Counted from the stretch's first letter, positions 53,546-63,030 are shown. The stretch is DNA of 64,000 nt from Sphingomonas naasensis (GCF_004792695.1 NZ_SRXU01000013.1:1-64000), one strand, 5' to 3'. Translations and numbers: made by a program. Notes: a model not told the origin generated them from the sequence alone.

Positions 53546-54118
53546 ATGACGCTGCCGCCGATCGCCATTGGCGCGGTGGTCGCGGCATGTATCGCGGCGG
53601 TGCTTTCCTTTCTCGGGCTGGTGGCGAGCAAGGAGCAAAAGACCTCCGAGTTCCGTCAGGCGTGGATCGACGCGGTGCGAGAGGACGTCGCCAAGCTGGT
53701 CGCATCCTGCTTCGGCATCCTCGACGAATTCAGGACCCGCTCGGGTGAGGAAAGCGAGGCGTGGAAGCTGGCGCGCACCGATTTTCTGGAGGCGAACGCC
53801 ACTGCCACCCGGCTGCGGCTACGGCTGAATCCGAAGGAGGCGCCCTCCCAAAATGTGCTGGACATCATCCGGGAGATGGAGATCACCCTGAACAAGATCT
53901 CTCATTTCGAGGGCGGCAATCCGGATGCCTTTGTGGGCCCGCTATCGGCGCTGACGGAACGGCTCGTGATGGGGACGAGCGAGATACTCAAAGCCGAATG
54001 GGAGCGCGTCAAGGCCGGAGAGCCCGTATTCAGAGTGTCCAAGTGGGTTGCGCTGATCGTCTTCGCCGCGGTCTCCATCGCCGCCCTCACAGTCTCGGTG
54101 CAAGCGACGCTTCTCTAG
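53546..54118 (+). CDS. Hypothetical protein with terminal membrane helices
   Basis: 190 residues. A transmembrane helix is at the N-terminus (AIGAVVAACIAAVLSFLGLV) and another at the C-terminus (WVALIVFAAVSIAALTVSV); between them is a long charged helical section (EQKTSEFRQAWIDAVREDV ... EITLNKISHFEGG), so both ends are in the membrane and the middle is soluble. It begins 1 nt after the permease stop. Less GC-rich than its neighbours. No family recognised. The end overlaps the convergent gene by 4 nt. Confidence 0.65.
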   Translation: MTLPPIAIGAVVAACIAAVLSFLGLVASKEQKTSEFRQAWIDAVREDVAKLVASCFGILDEFRTRSGEESEAWKLARTDFLEANATATRLRLRLNPKEAPSQNVLDIIREMEITLNKISHFEGGNPDAFVGPLSALTERLVMGTSEILKAEWERVKAGEPVFRVSKWVALIVFAAVSIAALTVSVQATLL

Positions 54119-54837
54119 CCGAGGCTAGCGGCGACCTTGCGCAAGGCGGCGGCGGGATCGCTTTCGATCGGGTCGCCATGGCTGACGATGATGCGGCGGA
54201 GATCGGGGGTCGCCGCCCATTCGCGGAGCTGCGCGGCGAGCGCCTGCGGATCGTCGATCATCCTCCGCCGGATCGGCCGCGGGACGCGCGGCCCATGGAC
54301 GCCGAATCCCATCAGCCGCGCCATCAGCCACGCGCCGATGCCATGCGGGTGGCGGACATGGCCGATCACGTCGTTGAGGATCAGGGTGGTGCCGCCGGCG
54401 CGCTTCACCTGCAGCGCGAACTCGCCGAGCTTCGCGCCGGCGATGGTGGCGAAGGCGATCGCGGGATCGCCGATGATGTCGTCGGTCGCGTCGACCGGTA
54501 CCGCCTCGGCCACCTTGTCGCGCGCGCCCGGCGGAGCGAGGACTTGCAGTTCGGGATAGCGCTGCTTCCAGATCCGCGAGTCGAGCCGGTGCGCCTGATT
54601 GGGCACGATCAGGAAGCGCGGCGGGCCGAGCGCCTCGATCCGCGCCATTTCGGGCTCGCGCAGCGCGATCGCGCTCCAGATCGCGGTGCCGCCGCCCTGC
54701 AGCGCGATCACCGTCATCCGCCGCGGAAAGCGGCCGAGCGGCATGACGATCTCGCCGGCGACGGTGAGCAGGCCTTGATCGATATCGACCAGCGGCCCGT
54801 GCGGGCCGACTTCCCATTTCTCGAGGATCGCGGACAT
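54115..54837 (-). CDS. DUF4336-like protein
   Basis: 240 residues, no signal peptide. GDPIESDP near the C-terminus, LGPPRFLIVPNQAHRLD and GTTLILNDVIGHV resemble the metallo-beta-lactamase-like DUF4336 family, but the HxHxDH motif is not seen. Function unknown. The start ATG 54837 is after GGAGAATGC; longer starts would lack an RBS. Confidence 0.68.
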   Translation of the reverse strand: MSAILEKWEVGPHGPLVDIDQGLLTVAGEIVMPLGRFPRRMTVIALQGGGTAIWSAIALREPEMARIEALGPPRFLIVPNQAHRLDSRIWKQRYPELQVLAPPGARDKVAEAVPVDATDDIIGDPAIAFATIAGAKLGEFALQVKRAGGTTLILNDVIGHVRHPHGIGAWLMARLMGFGVHGPRVPRPIRRRMIDDPQALAAQLREWAATPDLRRIIVSHGDPIESDPAAALRKVAASLG

Positions 54838-55034
54838 AGCATTCTCCGTTCCGGCAGAACCCGGGCGACGGCGAAACGATCCGGCCATGCGATCGCGGCA
54901 TGGCCCGGGCCGAAACGATTATTGACGCCGGTGTGGCACTGCTCCTAAACACCCGCTCCGGGCGGTCCGGTTGGCCGCCCTTTTGCGTTTCTGGAGCTCA
55001 CCCCAGCTTTTTCGACCGAAGGAGGACCGTTCCG

Positions 55035-56231
55035 ATGCCTATCACCCCGCTCATGCCCGTTTACCCGCGGTGCGGTGTGCGGCCGGTGCGAGGCGAGGGC
55101 GTCTACCTCTATGGCGAGCGCGGGGAGCAGTATCTCGATTTCGCCGCGGGGATCGCGGTCAATGCGCTGGGCCATGGCCATCCGCATCTGACCAAGGCGA
55201 TCCAGGAACAGGCCGCGACGCTGATGCACGTCAGCAACCTGTACGGCAGCCCGCAGGGCGAGGCGCTGGCGCAGCGGATCGTCGACAACAGCTTCGCCGA
55301 CACGGTGTTCTTCACCAATTCGGGCGTCGAGGCGATCGAGTGCGCGATCAAGACCGCGCGTCGCTACCATTACGTTAACGGCAACCCGCAGCGCCACAAG
55401 CTGATCACCTTCAAGAACGCCTTTCACGGCCGTTCGATCGGCGCGATCTCGGCGACCGACCAGCCCAAGATGCGCGACGGCTTCGAGCCGCTGCTGCCGG
55501 GCTTCGACTATGTGAAGTTCAACGATCTCGAAGGCGCGCTGGCGAAGATCGACGACGAGACTGCCGGCTTCCTTGTCGAGACGGTGCAGGGCGAGGGCGG
55601 GATGACCGCGGGCACGCCCGAGTTCATCCAGGGCCTGCGCAAGGCGTGCGACGAGCATGGCCTGTTGCTGATCCTCGACGAGATCCAGTGCGGTTACGGC
55701 CGTACCGGCAAGATGTGGGCCTATGAGCATTACGGCATCACCCCCGACATCCTGACCGCGGCCAAGGGCATTGGCGGCGGCTTCCCGCTCGGCGCGTGCC
55801 TCGCGACCGAAGAGGCGGCCAAGGGGATGGTGATCGGTACCCACGGATCGACCTATGGCGGCAACCCGCTCGGCATGGCGGCGGGGCAGGCGATCCTCGA
55901 CGTGATGCTCGAGGACGGCTTTTTCGAGCATGTCACCCGGATGGGCGAGCGGCTGCGCCAGGCGTTCGAGCAGATGATCCCCAACCACGACCATCTCTTC
56001 GAGGAGATTCGCGGCAAGGGGCTGATGCTCGGCATCAAGATGAAGGAGCCGGCGGTGAGCCGCGACTTCGTGGCGCATCTGCGCGACAATCACGGGCTGC
56101 TCACCGTCGCGGCGGGCGAGAACGTGTTCCGCGTGCTGCCGCCGCTGATCATCGACGAGAGCCATATCGCCGAATGCGTCGAGCGGCTCAGCGAAGGCGC
56201 GCGCAGCTTCGCGCCGCCGAGCGATGACTGA
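55035..56231 (+). CDS. argD: Acetylornithine aminotransferase
   Basis: 398 residues. Class III PLP aminotransferase: TNSGVEAIECAIKTAR, NAFHGRS, ILDEIQCGYGRTGKMWAYEHY and the Schiff-base Lys in TAAKGIGGGFPLGA. It turns N-acetylglutamate semialdehyde into N-acetylornithine, in arginine synthesis; it may also act on succinyl-diaminopimelate. RBS GAAGGAGGACC lies at 8 nt. argF follows after a repeat. Confidence 0.95.
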   Translation: MPITPLMPVYPRCGVRPVRGEGVYLYGERGEQYLDFAAGIAVNALGHGHPHLTKAIQEQAATLMHVSNLYGSPQGEALAQRIVDNSFADTVFFTNSGVEAIECAIKTARRYHYVNGNPQRHKLITFKNAFHGRSIGAISATDQPKMRDGFEPLLPGFDYVKFNDLEGALAKIDDETAGFLVETVQGEGGMTAGTPEFIQGLRKACDEHGLLLILDEIQCGYGRTGKMWAYEHYGITPDILTAAKGIGGGFPLGACLATEEAAKGMVIGTHGSTYGGNPLGMAAGQAILDVMLEDGFFEHVTRMGERLRQAFEQMIPNHDHLFEEIRGKGLMLGIKMKEPAVSRDFVAHLRDNHGLLTVAAGENVFRVLPPLIIDESHIAECVERLSEGARSFAPPSDD

Positions 56232-56234
56232 TAT

Positions 56235-56367
56235 GATCCTCCCCGGCACGGGGAGGGGGACCATGCGCAGCATGGTGGAGGGGGCTCTCCGCGCGCGAGT
56301 GGCTTGGGGCACGCCCCCTCCACCATTCGCTGCGCGAACGGTCCCCCTCCCCGTGCCGGGGAGGATC
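56235..56367. repeat. Family A intergenic palindromic repeat, copy A7
   Basis: GATCCTCCCCGGCACGGGGAGG with inner GGACCATGCGCAGCATGGTG on the left and CCTCCACCATTCGCTGCGCG ... CCCCGTGCCGGGGAGGATC on the right. The final GGGGAGG lies 7 nt before the argF ATG and serves as its ribosome binding site. Confidence 0.85.
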
Positions 56368-56369
56368 TG

Positions 56370-57284
<915 letters not shown>

Positions 57285-57293
57285 GGGGCGTCC

Positions 57294-57710
57294 ATGCCGA
57301 TCGCCGTCGTCGCGACTGTGGAGATCGTTATCGCGGCGGTTCTGACGATTTGGACGCTGATTTTCGGAACAGGCGATGTGGATACAGCCCTCGCCTGTGC
57401 GGCGCTGGGTCTGGGCGCCCTGAACGCGCTGGCTATCCTTCGGATTCTTCGTCGACCGGACCACAGCCCGCTTGTTGCAGGGTTGTGGACAGCGACGATG
57501 GGCGGCCTTTTGCTGCTCGCGATCGGGAGTGCGCCGCTCTGGATCGATCTGGCGTTTCCGCCGGCCGACAACTTCCTGGAGTTGCTGGTCCCTATCGTAC
57601 ACGGCGCGTTGGCGCTTGCGGCGCTTGCCTTGGCTGCACTGGCTACCTTGCTCGTGGGTTGGGGGATGGTCGCGCTCCGCCGATGGCAGCGGCGTCGGCA
57701 AGCGGTCTGA
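57294..57710 (+). CDS. Small multi-pass membrane protein
   Basis: 138 residues, four transmembrane helices (5-24, 32-49, 61-79, 98-124). No family recognised. It starts 9 nt after argF, likely at the end of the arginine unit. The RBS TAGGGGGCGTCC is plausible. Confidence 0.65.
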   Translation: MPIAVVATVEIVIAAVLTIWTLIFGTGDVDTALACAALGLGALNALAILRILRRPDHSPLVAGLWTATMGGLLLLAIGSAPLWIDLAFPPADNFLELLVPIVHGALALAALALAALATLLVGWGMVALRRWQRRRQAV

Positions 57711-57739
57711 GTTGAAGCGCGGTTTGCCGTTACCCATAT
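57711..57739 (+). promoter_or_regulatory. Probable RpoH (sigma-32) promoter of hslO
   Basis: GTTGAAG at 57711-57717 and CCCATAT at 57733-57739 with a 15-nt spacer match the heat-shock consensus CTTGAAA-N11-16-CCCATnT. It is 123 nt before the hslO start, with repeat B3 in between. Confidence 0.5.
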
Positions 57740-57742
57740 CAC

Positions 57743-57850
57743 CGTCACCCCGGCGAAAGCGGGGACCCATCTCCAACCCTGTCGACCAAGACTGCCGGAG
57801 CGATTTGCTGCGATCTTGGGAGATGGGCCCCCGCTTTCGCGGGGGTGACG
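57743..57850. repeat. Family B repeat, copy B3, in the hslO leader
   Basis: Arms CGTCACCCCGGCGAAAGCGG and CCCGCTTTCGCGGGGGTGACG flank a 50-nt middle with CCATCTCC/GGAGATGG. It would form a long hairpin in the leader of hslO. Confidence 0.75.
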
Positions 57851-57861
57851 AAGGAAAGAGT

Positions 57862-58785
57862 GTGACTGTCACCGCCCCCACCGCCGATCTCGATCGCGTG
57901 ATCGGCTTCACCATCCCGAGCCGCCATGCGCGCGGCCGCGTTTCGCGGCTGGGGCCGGTGCTCGACGAGATCCTGTCGGCGCATGCCTATCCGGCGCCGA
58001 TCGAGACGCTGCTCGCCGAGGCGCTGACGCTCACCGCGCTGCTCGGCGCGACGCTCAAGGACGCGCAGGGGCAGATGACGCTGCAGGCGCAGTCGCCGGG
58101 CGCGATCGTCAGCCTGCTGGTGTGCGACTACAAGAATGGCGAGCTGCGCGGCTATGTCCAGTTCGACGCCGGGCGGCTGGCGCAGCTCGGCAAGAAGCCG
58201 ACGCTCGATGCGCTGTGCAAGAAGGGGCATCTCGCGATCACCTTCGACCAGGCGACCACGAAGGAGCGCTACCAAGGGATCGTCCCGCTCGTCGCGGCGT
58301 CGATCGGCGCCGCGGCGGAGGAATATTTCCTCCAGTCCGAGCAGATCCCCACGCTGGTGCGGATCGGCACGCATCGCGGCAAGGACGGCAAGCTGATCGC
58401 CGGCGGGATCTTCGTCCAGCATCTGCCCGAGGGCGAGGTGGGGCGCGAGCGGCTGCACGTGCGGCTCGACCATCCCGAATGGCAGCATGTCGAGGCGCTG
58501 TCGGCGACGATGGGCGCGGACGAGCTCGCCGAGCCGGGCATTCCGCTGGAGAACCTCGTCTGGCGGCTGTTCAACGAGGAAGAGGAAGTGCGCGTGCTCG
58601 CGGGCACCGCGCTGTCGCGCGGCTGCCGGTGCGATTCGGGGTACATCACCGAAGTGCTCCGCAAGTTCGCTGCCGAGGACCGCGCCGAGATGGCCGACGA
58701 GAATGGCGTGATCAGCGTCGACTGCGCCTTTTGCTCGAAGAAGTTCCCCGTCCAGCTCAGCGATCTTGTTTCACAACCGTTGTAA
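57862..58785 (+). CDS. hslO: Hsp33 redox-regulated holdase
   Basis: 307 residues from GTG 57862 (RBS AAGGAAAG). An N-terminal domain with SLLVCDYKNGELRGYVQFD and a C-terminal zinc site in the exact pattern CxC (CRCDSG) ... CxxC (CAFC) mark Hsp33. Oxidation releases zinc and turns it into a holdase that protects unfolded proteins. A heat-shock-like promoter lies upstream. The best recognised of the longer possible starts is this GTG, as longer ones would read through the repeat. Confidence 0.93.
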   Translation: MTVTAPTADLDRVIGFTIPSRHARGRVSRLGPVLDEILSAHAYPAPIETLLAEALTLTALLGATLKDAQGQMTLQAQSPGAIVSLLVCDYKNGELRGYVQFDAGRLAQLGKKPTLDALCKKGHLAITFDQATTKERYQGIVPLVAASIGAAAEEYFLQSEQIPTLVRIGTHRGKDGKLIAGGIFVQHLPEGEVGRERLHVRLDHPEWQHVEALSATMGADELAEPGIPLENLVWRLFNEEEEVRVLAGTALSRGCRCDSGYITEVLRKFAAEDRAEMADENGVISVDCAFCSKKFPVQLSDLVSQPL

Positions 58786-58870
58786 TTCGCTCGCCGGGCG
58801 CCATATCTCGCCGCACCGGGGCGCATGATTTGGATCGGGGGGCCGAACAAGCGGCCGGGTGGGAGTGACT

Positions 58871-59296
58871 ATGGTGTTCAAGCGTTCGATGCGCCTTGCC
58901 GTCGCGGGCGTGTTGCTGCTGTTCGGTGCGGCGAGCGCGCCGGCGCAGCGCAATCCGGCGCTCTCCGCGCTCAGCGGAATCGAGCACGGCCAGTGGCAGC
59001 TGAAGAGCGCCGCGGGCGAGCTGCGCCAGCTGTGCCTCGGCAATCCCGCCGCGCTGCTCCAGATCATGCACGGCAACACGCAGTGCGAGCATTTCGTGAT
59101 GGAGAACACGCCGCGCTCGGCGACGGTCCGCTATACCTGCCCGGGCCACGGCCATGGCCGCACCACCCTCTCGGTCGACACGCCGCGGGTGATGAACGTC
59201 GAGACGCAGGGCGTGGCCAATGGCGCCCCCTTCTCCGAGCGCTTCGAGGCGCGGCGGATCGGCGCGTGCGAGCCGGGCCATGGCGCGGGGCGGTGA
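58871..59296 (+). CDS. Secreted DUF3617-like protein
   Basis: 141 residues. Signal peptide (MRLAVAGVLLLFGAASAPAQ), then GIEHGQWQLKS, LCLGNP, QCEHFVME, YTCPGHGHGRTTL and GACEPG: the pattern of paired cysteines and the G.W opening is that of DUF3617 proteins. Periplasmic. Function unknown. RBS GGGAG. Confidence 0.75.
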   Translation: MVFKRSMRLAVAGVLLLFGAASAPAQRNPALSALSGIEHGQWQLKSAAGELRQLCLGNPAALLQIMHGNTQCEHFVMENTPRSATVRYTCPGHGHGRTTLSVDTPRVMNVETQGVANGAPFSERFEARRIGACEPGHGAGR

Positions 59297-59302
59297 CGTT
59301 TC

Positions 59303-59400
59303 GTTAACCTTGTGCGTTTAGAGTTGGTCCTGCTCCTTCATGAGCATTTCCTCTCTGGCAAATATCCCAACTGGGCCGCCTCACCGCGGCCCATTTTGCT
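59303..59400 (+). ncRNA. Candidate small RNA or attenuator before queC
   Basis: A GTTAACC element (59303), pyrimidine-rich stretches (GCTCCTTC at 59332, TTCCTCTC at 59348) and a 7-bp hairpin GGGCCGC-CTCACC-GCGGCCC (59373-59392) followed by ATTTTGCTTT. The last part has the form of an intrinsic terminator. Either a short RNA, or a terminator for the upstream gene. Unproven. Confidence 0.35.
59373..59392 (+). terminator. GC hairpin with T-rich tail upstream of queC
   Basis: A 7-bp perfect stem and a 6-nt loop, followed by ATTTTGCTTT. It could end the DUF3617 gene transcript or attenuate queC. Confidence 0.55.
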
Positions 59401-59433
59401 TTGCAGCACGAAAGCCGCTAGCGGGCGGAGATC

Positions 59434-60117
59434 ATGACCGACAGCGTAGCGATTGCCCTGATCTCGGGCGGGCTGGATTCGATGGTGTCCGCGGCGCGCG
59501 CCCGCGCCGACGGCCATCGCCTGCTCGCCCTCTCGATCGACTATAACCAGCGCCATCAGATCGAGCTCGCCGCCGCGCGCCGGATCGCGCACGCGCTCGG
59601 CGCCGAGCGCCATGTCGTGCTGCCGCTCGATCTGCGCGCGTTCGGCGGATCGGCGCTCACCGCCGAGATCGACGTGCCCAAGACCGGCGTCGGCGACGAC
59701 ATCCCGGTCACCTATGTGCCCGCGCGCAACACGATCTTCCTCAGCCTCGCGCTCGGCTGGGCCGAGGCGGCGGGCGCGCGCGACATCTATATCGGCGTCA
59801 ACGCGCTCGATTATTCGGGCTATCCCGATTGCCGCCCCGAGTTCATCGCCGGGTTCGAGCGGCTCGCCGAGCTGGCGACCAAGGCCGGAGTGGAGGGGGC
59901 GCCCTTCCACATCCGCGCGCCGCTGCAGGACATGACCAAGGCCGACATCGTCCGCGAAGGCATGCGGCTCGGGCTCGACCTGGGCATGAGCTGGTCGTGC
60001 TACGATCCGGCGCCGGGCGGGCTGCATTGCGGGCTGTGCGACAGCTGCCGGCTGCGTTCGAAGGGCTTCGAGGAGGCCGGGGTTCCCGATCCGACGGGCT
60101 ACGCGGCGGCACCCTGA
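59434..60117 (+). CDS. queC: 7-cyano-7-deazaguanine synthase
   Basis: 227 residues. The PP-loop ATP motif SGGLDS is at residues 11-16, and the zinc site SCYDPAPGGLHCGLCDSC is at the end. It converts 7-carboxy-7-deazaguanine to preQ0 in queuosine synthesis. The start ATG 59434 has a weak GGCGGAG. queE follows after 10 nt and provides the substrate. Confidence 0.97.
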   Translation: MTDSVAIALISGGLDSMVSAARARADGHRLLALSIDYNQRHQIELAAARRIAHALGAERHVVLPLDLRAFGGSALTAEIDVPKTGVGDDIPVTYVPARNTIFLSLALGWAEAAGARDIYIGVNALDYSGYPDCRPEFIAGFERLAELATKAGVEGAPFHIRAPLQDMTKADIVREGMRLGLDLGMSWSCYDPAPGGLHCGLCDSCRLRSKGFEEAGVPDPTGYAAAP

Positions 60118-60127
60118 GGGCTTTGGC

Positions 60128-60760
60128 ATGAGCTACGCCGTCAAGGAGATGTTCCTCACGCTCCAGGGCGAGGGCGTGAACGCCGGCGCGCGCGCGGTGT
60201 TCGTGCGCTTCGCCGGCTGCAATTTGTGGTCGGGGCGCGAGCAGGACCGGGCTAGCGCGGTCTGCCGGTTCTGCGACACCGATTTCGTCGGCACCGACGG
60301 GGCGGGCGGCGGCAGGTTCGCCGATGCCGAGGCGCTGGCCGAGGCGGTGGCGGGGCATTGGGGCGCCGAGACCGAGCGGCGCTTCGTCGTGCTGACCGGC
60401 GGCGAGCCGATGCTCCAGATCGACGATGCGCTGGTCGACGCGCTCCACGCTCGCGGCTTTAGGATCGCGATCGAGAGCAACGGCACGCTCCCCGCGCATC
60501 CGGGGATCGACTGGGTGTGCATCAGCCCCAAGGCGGGAAGCGACGTGGTCCAGCGCTCGGGCGACGAATTGAAGCTGGTCTGGCCGCAGGCGGGGACCGA
60601 TGTCGCCGAGCTCGAGACCTGGGACTTCGCGCATTTCCTCGTCCAGCCGATGGACAGCGCCGAGGCCGAGGCGAATACCCGCGCGGCGGTCGCGCTGGCG
60701 ATGGCGCGGCCGCGCTGGCGGCTGACGCTCCAGACGCACAAGATGCTCGGGCTGCGCTGA
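60128..60760 (+). CDS. queE: 7-carboxy-7-deazaguanine synthase
   Basis: 210 residues. A radical-SAM enzyme with the unusual cluster spacing Cx14CxxC (CNLWSG...VCRFCDTD), which is the known QueE variant, then VLTGGEPMLQ and IESNGT. It makes CDG from 6-carboxytetrahydropterin. Co-transcribed with queC. Confidence 0.95.
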   Translation: MSYAVKEMFLTLQGEGVNAGARAVFVRFAGCNLWSGREQDRASAVCRFCDTDFVGTDGAGGGRFADAEALAEAVAGHWGAETERRFVVLTGGEPMLQIDDALVDALHARGFRIAIESNGTLPAHPGIDWVCISPKAGSDVVQRSGDELKLVWPQAGTDVAELETWDFAHFLVQPMDSAEAEANTRAAVALAMARPRWRLTLQTHKMLGLR

Positions 60761-60777
60761 GGCGCCGCGCGGGCCGG

Positions 60778-61128
60778 CTAGGCGCGCAGGATCTTCGCCA
60801 TCGGCTTGCCCCGCGCGAGCTCGTCGATCAATTTGTCGAGGATGCGGATCTCGCGCATGAGCGGCTCCTCGACTGCCTCGACGCGCACCCCGCAGACCAC
60901 ACCGGTGACCAGCGATCGCGCCGGGTTCAGCCGCGGCGCCCCGGCGAAGAACTCGTCGAAATCGACGTTCCCCGCCAGCTGGTCGTCGAGCGTCGCCTGG
61001 CTATGGCCGGTGAGCCAGAGGAAGATCTCGTCGACCTCGGCTTTGGTGCGGCCCTTCTTCACGGCCTTGGCGAGATAGTGCGGATAGACGCTCGCCACGC
61101 TGACCGAATAGATGCGATGCTTCGCCAT
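60778..61128 (-). CDS. DUF2200 family protein
   Basis: 116 residues. SVASVYPHYLAKAVKKGRTKAEVDEIFLWLTG is the family's opening, and DFDEFFAGAPRLNPARSLVTGVVCG its core. No enzymatic motif. Function unknown. Convergent with queE (17-nt gap). Confidence 0.85.
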   Translation of the reverse strand: MAKHRIYSVSVASVYPHYLAKAVKKGRTKAEVDEIFLWLTGHSQATLDDQLAGNVDFDEFFAGAPRLNPARSLVTGVVCGVRVEAVEEPLMREIRILDKLIDELARGKPMAKILRA

Positions 61129-61173
61129 GGCGTCTCCCGGGCGCTCCGGGGCGGGCCTGTCCGGCAGCGACGT

Positions 61174-61860
61174 CTAGCGCGTCGCCACCCGCAGCACGCC
61201 GCACTTCTTCGGCTGATACTCGCCCTTGCGCCAGCATTTGTCGTTGCCGAACGGCGGCAGCGGCTCGGCGACGATCAGCCCGCGATAGTCGATGCTGCGG
61301 CGGAACTGCTCGCCCCATGAGTTCAGGCTGCTGCGCAGCTCGCGCATCCGCTCCTCGGCGAGATCGCCGAAATCGCCGCGCTTCCTGAACAGCGCCTCAT
61401 GGCCGATTGCGGCAGCGGTCTGGCAGAAAGACAGCTGGCCAGAGACAGTCGAAAAGCCCGAGTAGACGCGGGTTCCGAACTTGTCGAGTTCGGTTTGGCC
61501 GGCCTTCTTGGTGGAGTTGGCTCGAATGAAATATTTCTCGAGCGTTCCATAAGATTCACGCAGTTCTACTTCGTGATCTTTGAGAAGCGCGTTGTAATTG
61601 TCGACGGTGAGCAGGGTGGGCTCGAACTGGCACTGGAGCGCCGCCACGTTGAGCGCGGCGCGCAGGTTCCAGACCAAGGCGGCGCGCAGCTCGGCGGGGC
61701 TCGCATTGGGCAGCGCCGGACCGGTCATGCCCGGCTCGGCGCCGGTCACGCGCGCGCCCGCCAGATTGGCCGGCTTGATGAAGAACTGCGCCGAGGCCGG
61801 AGCGGCGAGGAGACAGGCTGCCGCAACGGCGAGGATGGAAACAATACGCGGAACGAGCAT
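61174..61860 (-). CDS. Secreted hypothetical protein, helical
   Basis: 228 residues from ATG 61860 (RBS AGAGGGCG). Signal peptide (VSILAVAAACLLAAPASAQ). The mature part is mostly helical with three conserved-looking cysteines (LQCQF, SFCQTA, KCWRKG, KKCG). No family recognised. Periplasmic. Confidence 0.65.
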   Translation of the reverse strand: MLVPRIVSILAVAAACLLAAPASAQFFIKPANLAGARVTGAEPGMTGPALPNASPAELRAALVWNLRAALNVAALQCQFEPTLLTVDNYNALLKDHEVELRESYGTLEKYFIRANSTKKAGQTELDKFGTRVYSGFSTVSGQLSFCQTAAAIGHEALFRKRGDFGDLAEERMRELRSSLNSWGEQFRRSIDYRGLIVAEPLPPFGNDKCWRKGEYQPKKCGVLRVATR

Positions 61861-61964
61861 CACGCCCTCTTTTGGCTGGTCCCACGCGTGGTTAAGGAAT
61901 TTTGAGTCCGCGCCCAAGCTCTTTTTTTGTGCGCCCTTCGCCGCCCGGATGCTGCGCAACGAAA

Positions 61965-61992
61965 AGGGCCGCCCGGTCGCCCGGACGGCCCT
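61965..61992 (-). terminator. Terminator of the Thr-rich lipoprotein gene
   Basis: Stem AGGGCCGCCCGG / CCGGACGGCCCT, 12 pairs with one mismatch and a 4-nt loop, with TTTTC after it on the minus strand. It lies 25 nt downstream of the lipoprotein stop. Confidence 0.7.
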
Positions 61993-62017
61993 GATCAAAC
62001 ACGCTGACGCGCGATGA

Positions 62018-62275
62018 TTACATCGCGTTGGTCGTGGTGGTGGTGGTGGTGTTCTCGACGACCGTGGTGTTCGCCTCGGTGCCCATGTTGTCCATCGGAG
62101 CAGCTGCGTCGATGTTGGTGACCATCGTGTCGCTGGTGGTGACGTTCTCGGTCGGCACGACCTCGGTGGTGTTGGTGACGTTGGTCGAAGATTCGTTGCT
62201 GGTGCACGCCGAGGCCAGGAGGGCCGCGCCGGCGATCATCGAACCCGCAACGATCTTGGAAATGACTGCACGCAT
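62018..62275 (-). CDS. Small Thr/Asn-rich lipoprotein
   Basis: 85 residues. A signal peptide with lipobox LLASAC gives a lipidated Cys near residue 24, followed by Thr, Asn and Val-rich sequence that ends in a run of seven Thr coded by ACC repeats. Expected in the inner leaflet of the outer membrane. RBS AGGGAGC before ATG 62275. No family recognised; the gene ends at a good terminator, which supports its reality. Confidence 0.75.
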   Translation of the reverse strand: MRAVISKIVAGSMIAGAALLASACTSNESSTNVTNTTEVVPTENVTTSDTMVTNIDAAAPMDNMGTEANTTVVENTTTTTTTNAM

Positions 62276-62385
62276 GTAAAAGCTCCCTAGATAGTGGATT
62301 TGGACAGCGGATACGCCGTTTAATACCCAAACCGGCGTGGACATTAGTCGGTTTGGAACACGCTCTCAAGACTCGATTTTGGCCT

Positions 62386-63030
62386 TCAGGCAGAGAGAGC
62401 CGCCAAAAACGGCGGAAATGTGGCGGCCAGTGCGGAATCGAACTGCGCGATGGTCACCGGTTTCCCCAGCGCGGCGGCGCTGGTGACGGGGAATTCGGCG
62501 ATCCCGCAAGGCACGATTCCGCTGAAATGGCCGAGATCGGGGGACAGGTTCACGGCGAAGCCGTGGAGCGTCACCCATTGCCGGATGCGCACCCCGATCG
62601 CGCCGATCTTGGCCTCGCGGCCGGTCTGATCGATCGTCCAGATGCCGATCCGCCCGGGCGCGCGGAACGCCGCGATCCCGCATTCGGCGAGCGCGGCGAT
62701 CACCCAGCCTTCTAGGGCGTGGACATAGCAGCGCACGTCGCGCCGCCGCTCGCGCAGATCGAGCACGACATAGCCGATGCGCTGGCCGGGACCGTGATAG
62801 GTATAGCGCCCGCCGCGCCCGGTCTTGTGCACCGGGAAGCGCGGATCGAGCAGTTCGCCGGCGTCGGTGGCGCTGGTGCCGGCGGTGTAGACCGGGGGAT
62901 GCTCGAGCAGCCAGACCAGCTCGCGTGCCTCTCGCCGGGTGACCGCGGCGGCGCGCGCCTCCATCGCCGCGAGCGCTTCGGCATAGTCGATCCGCCCGGG
63001 TTCGACGCGCCATTCGATATCGGATGTCAT
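62386..63030 (-). CDS. lipB: Octanoyl-ACP:protein N-octanoyltransferase
   Basis: 214 residues. GRGGRYTYHGPGQRIGYVVLD, AKIGAIGVRIRQWVTLHGFA (catalytic Lys) and FSGIVPCGI (catalytic Cys) are the LipB hallmarks. It puts octanoyl groups on lipoyl domains, for LipA to convert to lipoate. The start ATG 63030 gives the standard N-terminus. Divergent from the membrane gene at 63130. Confidence 0.96.
   Translation of the reverse strand: MTSDIEWRVEPGRIDYAEALAAMEARAAAVTRREARELVWLLEHPPVYTAGTSATDAGELLDPRFPVHKTGRGGRYTYHGPGQRIGYVVLDLRERRRDVRCYVHALEGWVIAALAECGIAAFRAPGRIGIWTIDQTGREAKIGAIGVRIRQWVTLHGFAVNLSPDLGHFSGIVPCGIAEFPVTSAAALGKPVTIAQFDSALAATFPPFLAALSA

Noticed and set aside
59297..59433. preQ1 riboswitch before queC
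   Set aside because: Neither the preQ1-I nor preQ1-II consensus is visible.
59340..59546. Short open frame upstream of and overlapping queC
   Set aside because: No RBS, runs through a terminator hairpin and is out of frame with queC.
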